Below are positions 59,234 through 64,000 of a DNA stretch of 64,000 bases, piece after piece. The stretch spans positions 1 to 64,000 of the forward strand of contig CAJUAM010000013.1 in NCBI GenBank assembly GCA_910584615.1. The letters run 5' to 3'. The stretch is from an uncultured Dorea sp. (GTDB lineage Bacteria; Bacillota; Clostridia; Lachnospirales; Lachnospiraceae). Numbering within the stretch: position 1 is the first letter of the stretch; each line of letters opens with the position of its first letter. The notes beneath the pieces are model-generated. The model ran no database searches and had not been told where the DNA came from. It worked only from the letters and a program-made list of their open reading frames with translations. The position numbers and the translations under genes are program-made.

Positions 59234-60223
59234 ATGGAACAACAGCAATATCATTATTCGATGAAACATAGCTCAGCTAAAAAGCCCGAAAGCCGGTTCT
59301 TGCGCATCTGGGGGCCTGTGCTTATTAAGTGGGGGATCGGTATGGGAGTCTCCATGATTGCGATGATGCTTTTTGAGAGCTTTACTATTTTAAAAAAGAG
59401 CGGAATAGATATGAACGCAGTACAGAATATGACGCAGGTATGGGATATTATCTATCAGAACATGTTGGATATGTCCAAATCAGCAGAACTTGCGGCAGAG
59501 GCTGCGGAAGAGATGATGAAATATACGACACCTCTTGAAGGGATCGCTGCATTTGTGACAATTCCCGTTCTGATGGTTATGTTCCACAAAGACACGATCC
59601 GAGAAAAGATTGCCGGGGCAGTACCTAATAAGAAAGCAGCGCTTTGGAAATACGGCGGGATTCTTATCATGATATGTGCCATGACATTGGGACTTAATAA
59701 TCTGATTGAGATCAGCGGACTTATGTCGGCAAGTGATGGGTATGAAGATACCATGAATGCCCTGTATGCGGCGTCCTTATCCGTGCAGATACTGTGTCTT
59801 GGCATTCTTATTCCGATTTGCGAAGAACTGGTTTTTCGCGGATTGATGTTTAGAAGGCTCCGCCAGGGCAATTCTTTTTTGGCAGCAGCCCTCTATTCAT
59901 CCGCAGTGTTTGGCTTTCTGCATGTTAATCTGGTACAGATGTTATATGGCTTTTTGCTTGGGTTTACATTCTGCTATCTGTATGAGAAATACGGCTCAGT
60001 GAAAGCCCCTATGTGTGCGCATATCTCGTCTAATATCTTATCCGTGCTGCTGACGGAAATGAATGCTATGGAGTGGATGTCCCGGGAGCCGGTGCGTATG
60101 GGTGTGATCACTGTTGTGTGTGCCAGCGTGGCATCAACAATGTATGTGCTGATTCAGAGGATTGAAGAAAAACCAGATAAAAAAGAGAAAAAAGAACAAA
60201 GTGAGAATCTGACAGTCATATAA
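59234..60223 (+). CDS. CPBP-family intramembrane metalloprotease
   Basis: 329 residues with about seven or eight membrane helices. The CPBP (Abi) motifs are ICEELVFRGLMFRRL near residues 195-210, then FGFLHVNLVQM and a late HISSN. Family members cleave prenylated or other membrane substrates or act as accessory membrane proteins. ATG 59234 follows GAGGAG by four bases and is preferred over GTG 59222. A Lys/Glu-rich cytosolic tail ends the protein. The stop lies inside the terminator hairpin. Confidence 0.9.
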   Translation: MEQQQYHYSMKHSSAKKPESRFLRIWGPVLIKWGIGMGVSMIAMMLFESFTILKKSGIDMNAVQNMTQVWDIIYQNMLDMSKSAELAAEAAEEMMKYTTPLEGIAAFVTIPVLMVMFHKDTIREKIAGAVPNKKAALWKYGGILIMICAMTLGLNNLIEISGLMSASDGYEDTMNALYAASLSVQILCLGILIPICEELVFRGLMFRRLRQGNSFLAAALYSSAVFGFLHVNLVQMLYGFLLGFTFCYLYEKYGSVKAPMCAHISSNILSVLLTEMNAMEWMSREPVRMGVITVVCASVASTMYVLIQRIEEKPDKKEKKEQSENLTVI

Positions 60224-60239
60224 GCTGTCAGATTTTTTT
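60206..60239 (+). terminator. Terminator after the CPBP protease gene
   Basis: AATCTGACAG (60206-60215) pairs with CTGTCAGATT (60225-60234), then a T run to 60239. The gene's TAA stop is in the loop. Confidence 0.88.
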
Positions 60240-60290
60240 GTTCAAACAATTAAATAATCAAATTATCTGACAATTAAGAGGAAGTGATTA

Positions 60291-60319
60291 TTTACAAATG
60301 TAACAAAAAGTAGTATAGT
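60291..60319 (+). promoter_or_regulatory. gltB promoter
   Basis: TTTACA at 60291-60296, 17 bp, TATAGT at 60314-60319, giving an 80-base leader before ATG 60401. No riboswitch or terminator structure is seen in the leader. Confidence 0.7.
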
Positions 60320-60400
60320 AATTTCGAAGTGATATTAAAATGAAAGAATGCAGAGCAATATGCAGTATCACAGAGTTGAAAAATAGAAAGGATTTTGGAT

Positions 60401-63400
60401 ATGGGTGAGCGTGAGACGAGGTGCTGCCGCGGTTTGTACCGTCCGGAATTTGAGCATGACAACTGCGGAATCGGTGCAATTGTAAATATCAAGGGCAAAA
60501 AGACCCATGATACAGTGGCGAATGCATTAAAGATTGTTGAAAATTTGGAACACAGAGCTGGCAAAGATGCCGAAGGTAAGACGGGAGATGGTGTTGGAAT
60601 CTTGTTACAGATTTCCCACAGATTTTTCTCTAAGGTCTGTAAGCCTCTCGGTATTTTTTTGGATTCGGATAGAGATTATGGTGTGGGTATGTTTTTCTTC
60701 CCGCAGGACGAGCTTAAGAGGAATCAGGCGAAGAAGATATTTGAAGTAATTGTTAAGAAGGAAGGGATGAAATTTCTCGGATGGAGAGATGTTCCGGTTA
60801 AGGCTGAAGTGCTTGGAAGCCGTGCCGCAGAATGTATGCCTTGTATTATGCAGGGTTTTATAGAGAGACCTGACAGAGTAGACAAAGGGATTGATTTTGA
60901 CCGGAGGCTTTACGTGGTGCGCCGTATTTTTGAGCAGAGCAGTGATGATACTTATGTGGCATCTCTTTCAAGCCGCACCATTGCATATAAAGGTATGTTC
61001 TTAGTAGGGCAGCTAAGGTCTTTTTTTGAAGATCTGCAAAGTACTGATTATGATTCTGCTATTGCGCTGGTTCATTCCCGGTTCAGCACCAACACGAACC
61101 CAAGCTGGGAGAGAGCGCATCCGAACCGGCTTATCGTACATAATGGGGAGATTAATACTATCCGCGGAAATGCAGATAAGATGCAGGCCAGAGAAGAGAA
61201 TATGGAGTCTAAATACCTGAAAGGAGAGCTTCACAAAGTTCTTCCTGCGATCAATATCTCAGGTTCTGATTCGGCAATGCTTGATAATGCTGTTGAATTT
61301 ATGGTTATGAGCGGTATGGATCTTCCGCTGGCAGTTATGATCGCGATTCCGGAACCATGGGCGAATATAAAGAACCTGTCCCAGAAGAAGAAAGATTTCT
61401 ATCAGTATTATGCTACGATGATGGAACCATGGGACGGTCCTGCGTCAATTTTGTTTAGTGACGGTGACTGCATGGGGGCGGTTCTTGACAGAAATGGTCT
61501 TCGCCCTTCCAGATATTATATTACCGATGATGATACATTGATACTTTCTTCTGAGGTGGGAGTACTTGATATTGAACCGTCGAAGATTATAGTAAAAGAA
61601 CGGCTCCATCCGGGGAAAATGATGCTTGTAGATACAATAAAGGGGATAGTGATTGATGATGAAGAGCTGAAGGAAATCTATGCGGACCGTCAGCCTTACG
61701 GTGAATGGCTGGACAGCAACTTGTTAGAGCTTAAGAACTTAAAAATTCCGAATAAAAGAGTTCCCTCATATTCGAAGGAGGAATGTAAGAGACTCCAGAA
61801 AGCATTTGGATATTCCTATGAAGAGGTTAAGTCTTCTATCCTGAATATGGCGCTAAATGGCAGTGAAGAAACTGCGGCAATGGGAATTGACACACCTTTG
61901 GCAGTGCTCTCTGGTGAACATCAGAATTTATTCGGTTATTTTAAACAATTATTCGCGCAGGTTACAAATCCTCCGATTGACGCGGTTTGTGAGGAGATTG
62001 TTACTTCCACTACTATTTATATAGGAGAGGATGGAAATCTTCTGGAGGAGAAAGCAGAAAACTGTAAGATGCTTAAAGTAAACAATCCCATACTTACGAA
62101 TACTGATTTGCTGAAGATCAAGAATATGAAAGCGGAAGGATTTCAAGTTGCGGAAATCCCGATCGTGTATTATAAAAATTCTAGTCTTGAAAAAGCAATC
62201 GATTATTTATTTGTGGAGGTAGACCGTGCGATAAGAGGCGGGGCGAATATCCTGATCCTCTCTGACAGAGGAGTGGATGAGTATCATGTGGCGATGCCAT
62301 CGCTGTTGGCGCTGTCAGGATTGCAGCAGCATCTTGTGCGTACAAAAAAGAGAACTTCTGTGGCGGTCATTCTGGAAACCGGAGAGCCGAGAGAAGTACA
62401 TCATTTTGCGACGCTTTTAGGTTACGGAGCCTGTGCGGTTAATCCATACCTTGCCCATGAAACGATCCGCCAGTTGATCGATACGGATATGCTCCATAAA
62501 GATTTTTATGCTGCAGTTGACGATTACAACCAGGCTGTTCTCGGCGGGATTGTGAAGGTTGCTGCTAAAATGGGGATTTCTACCATACAGTCCTATCAGG
62601 GCGCGAAGATATTTGAAGCGATCGGACTTAAGGAAGCATTTATACAAAAATATTTTACTGACACGGTAAGCTGTGTGGGAGGAATCGGGATCAGCGAGAT
62701 TGCAGAGGATTATGTGGCGAGGCATTCGGAAGCTTTTGATCCGCTGGGACTTGAAGTTGATTTGTCCCTTAACAGTGTGGGACAGCATAAGTCAAAAAGC
62801 GGCGGAGAGAAGCATCTTTATAACCCGCAGACCATCCATATGCTTCAGCAGGCAACAAGGCGGGGTGATTACAGGCTGTTTAAGCAGTATACAAAGATGG
62901 TGGATGAGGAAGGAGCGCATATTAATCTGAGAGGTCAACTTGATTTCAATTATCCTGAAAAAGGTGTGCCGATGGAGGAGGTTGAGAGCGTAGATTCTAT
63001 CGTTACAAGATTTAAGACTGGCGCGATGTCCTATGGTTCGATTTCCAAGGAGGCACATGAGACACTGGCAATTGCTATGAATCAGATTCATGGTAAATCT
63101 AACAGCGGGGAAGGCGGAGAAGAAATAGAACGGCTTAACAGTGATCGCTGCTCTGCCATCAAGCAGGTTTCGTCAGGGCGGTTCGGTGTGACCTCAAGAT
63201 ACCTTGTAAGTGCAAAAGAGATCCAGATTAAGATGGCTCAGGGGGCAAAGCCGGGTGAGGGCGGACATCTTCCGGGAGGGAAGGTATATCCGTGGATTGC
63301 GAAGACGAGTCATTCCACACCGGGAGTCAGCCTGATCTCGCCGCCGCCGCATCACGATATTTATTCTATTGAGGATCTGGCACAGCTTATTTACGATTGT

Positions 63401-64000
63401 AAAAATGCTAATAAAGATGCGAGGATTTCTGTAAAGCTTGTATCGGAAGCTGGCGTAGGCACTGTGGCGGCAGGCGTGGCAAAGGCGGGGGCCGGGGTGA
63501 TCCTGATCTCCGGATATGACGGGGGAACAGGCGCGGCGCCAAAAAGTTCCATCCACAATGCAGGGCTCCCGTGGGAACTTGGTCTGGCAGAGACTCATCA
63601 GGCGCTGATTCAAAACGGCTTGAGGGAGCGGGTAAGAATTGAAACGGACGGTAAGCTTATGAGCGGGCGTGATATAGCGGTTGCCGCTATCTTAGGGGCT
63701 GAAGAATTCGGATTTGCGACAGCTCCGCTTGTTACGATGGGCTGTGTGATGATGCGTGCGTGCAATTTGGATACCTGCCCGGTGGGAGTGGCAACCCAGA
63801 ATCCGAAACTCCGCAGAAAATTCACAGGTAAACCAGAGTATGTGGTGAATTTTATGCGTTTTATCGCGGAAAATTTAAGAGAATATATGGCGAAACTTGG
63901 TGTCCGTACGATTGACGAGCTGGTGGGGAGGACGGATCTTTTGAAAGTAAAGGATGAGCCCCTTTCTGAACGGGCGGCGGCTCTGAATCTGTCCCAGATT
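60401..64000 (+). CDS. gltB: Glutamate synthase large subunit, cut by the window end
   Basis: 1,200 codons are visible and the frame is open to the last base. Cys22 in EHDNCGIGAIVN is the nucleophile of the glutaminase domain; a 21-residue propeptide would be removed before it. Then come the central domain, the FMN-binding synthase barrel (KTGAMSYGSISKEAHET, shown as MSYGSISKEAHE; GAKPGEGGHLPGGKV; LISGYDGGTGAAP) and the 3Fe-4S region CNLDTCPVGVATQNP near residue 1123. The missing part should be about 300 residues. It makes glutamate from glutamine and 2-oxoglutarate. GAAAGGA lies before the ATG. Confidence 0.96.
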   Translation, partial: MGERETRCCRGLYRPEFEHDNCGIGAIVNIKGKKTHDTVANALKIVENLEHRAGKDAEGKTGDGVGILLQISHRFFSKVCKPLGIFLDSDRDYGVGMFFFPQDELKRNQAKKIFEVIVKKEGMKFLGWRDVPVKAEVLGSRAAECMPCIMQGFIERPDRVDKGIDFDRRLYVVRRIFEQSSDDTYVASLSSRTIAYKGMFLVGQLRSFFEDLQSTDYDSAIALVHSRFSTNTNPSWERAHPNRLIVHNGEINTIRGNADKMQAREENMESKYLKGELHKVLPAINISGSDSAMLDNAVEFMVMSGMDLPLAVMIAIPEPWANIKNLSQKKKDFYQYYATMMEPWDGPASILFSDGDCMGAVLDRNGLRPSRYYITDDDTLILSSEVGVLDIEPSKIIVKERLHPGKMMLVDTIKGIVIDDEELKEIYADRQPYGEWLDSNLLELKNLKIPNKRVPSYSKEECKRLQKAFGYSYEEVKSSILNMALNGSEETAAMGIDTPLAVLSGEHQNLFGYFKQLFAQVTNPPIDAVCEEIVTSTTIYIGEDGNLLEEKAENCKMLKVNNPILTNTDLLKIKNMKAEGFQVAEIPIVYYKNSSLEKAIDYLFVEVDRAIRGGANILILSDRGVDEYHVAMPSLLALSGLQQHLVRTKKRTSVAVILETGEPREVHHFATLLGYGACAVNPYLAHETIRQLIDTDMLHKDFYAAVDDYNQAVLGGIVKVAAKMGISTIQSYQGAKIFEAIGLKEAFIQKYFTDTVSCVGGIGISEIAEDYVARHSEAFDPLGLEVDLSLNSVGQHKSKSGGEKHLYNPQTIHMLQQATRRGDYRLFKQYTKMVDEEGAHINLRGQLDFNYPEKGVPMEEVESVDSIVTRFKTGAMSYGSISKEAHETLAIAMNQIHGKSNSGEGGEEIERLNSDRCSAIKQVSSGRFGVTSRYLVSAKEIQIKMAQGAKPGEGGHLPGGKVYPWIAKTSHSTPGVSLISPPPHHDIYSIEDLAQLIYDCKNANKDARISVKLVSEAGVGTVAAGVAKAGAGVILISGYDGGTGAAPKSSIHNAGLPWELGLAETHQALIQNGLRERVRIETDGKLMSGRDIAVAAILGAEEFGFATAPLVTMGCVMMRACNLDTCPVGVATQNPKLRRKFTGKPEYVVNFMRFIAENLREYMAKLGVRTIDELVGRTDLLKVKDEPLSERAAALNLSQI

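Overview
The window looks like chromosomal DNA of a low-to-mid GC anaerobic Firmicute, most likely a gut Lachnospiraceae (Clostridia). The grounds are strong AGGAGG-type ribosome sites, TTGACA/TATAAT promoters, an anaerobic corrinoid operon, a double-cubane dehydratase-type reductase, YesM/YesN-type two-component genes and families typical of that group. The genus assignment is inference; no rRNA or tRNA gene was seen.

Layout. (1) 1-1556: accessory DNA with a small XRE regulator, a GIY-YIG nuclease and a 46-codon gene, driven by two related promoters surrounded by five copies of a 15-bp motif, followed by degraded sequence. (2) 1557-5532: an NMT1/SsuA-type substrate-binding-protein pseudogene split by a 3,179-bp serine-recombinase element (1786-4964) carrying cutC, a 61-codon gene and the recombinase. 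The two halves rejoin in frame at a GG dinucleotide. (3) 5683-15862: a leader RNA with terminator, a two-component system, a degenerate ABC ATPase, then a ribose-type ABC importer with an alpha/beta hydrolase and an amidohydrolase. (4) 15972-25075: corrinoid synthesis and nucleotide-loop assembly (cobK-cbiE-cbiT fusion, cbiA, cobT, cobU, cobS, a short cobU-like gene, cobC, cbiB), ending with a class V aminotransferase. (5) 25217-29603: double-cubane reductase, DUF3343, activator ATPase, flavodoxin-like protein, DUF5714 protein and a cytosolic Cu/Zn superoxide dismutase. (6) 29731-36608: a large hybrid histidine kinase, a glycogen-debranching enzyme, a pseudouridine synthase on the minus strand and a NUDIX hydrolase.

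(7) 36709-46000: the most intriguing locus, an rSAM/selenodomain-associated (ArsS-like) cluster. It has two TVP38-family membrane proteins, a CCG-type Fe-S protein, a fused pair of GT-A transferases, an APH-like kinase with altered catalytic residues, an AhpD-like protein, an ArsS-like radical SAM protein, a Cys-rich redox protein and two rhodanese lipoproteins. Cysteine codons are present at the sites where selenocysteine occurs in related proteins. The product of the pathway is unknown. (8) 46111-56249: a glycosyltransferase operon, then two secreted Ig-like (Big_2) proteins behind a promoter whose -35 and -10 boxes are separated by a run of 12 G, which looks like a phase-variable switch, then another glycosyltransferase. 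(9) 56380-64000: housekeeping genes (thioredoxin, SprA-like protein, tRNA-dihydrouridine synthase, YbaK-type deacylase, CPBP protease) and the first 1,200 codons of gltB, cut by the window end.

All functional calls rest on reading protein motifs by eye. Promoters and terminators were found by inspecting boxes, spacing and stems; none has been tested.
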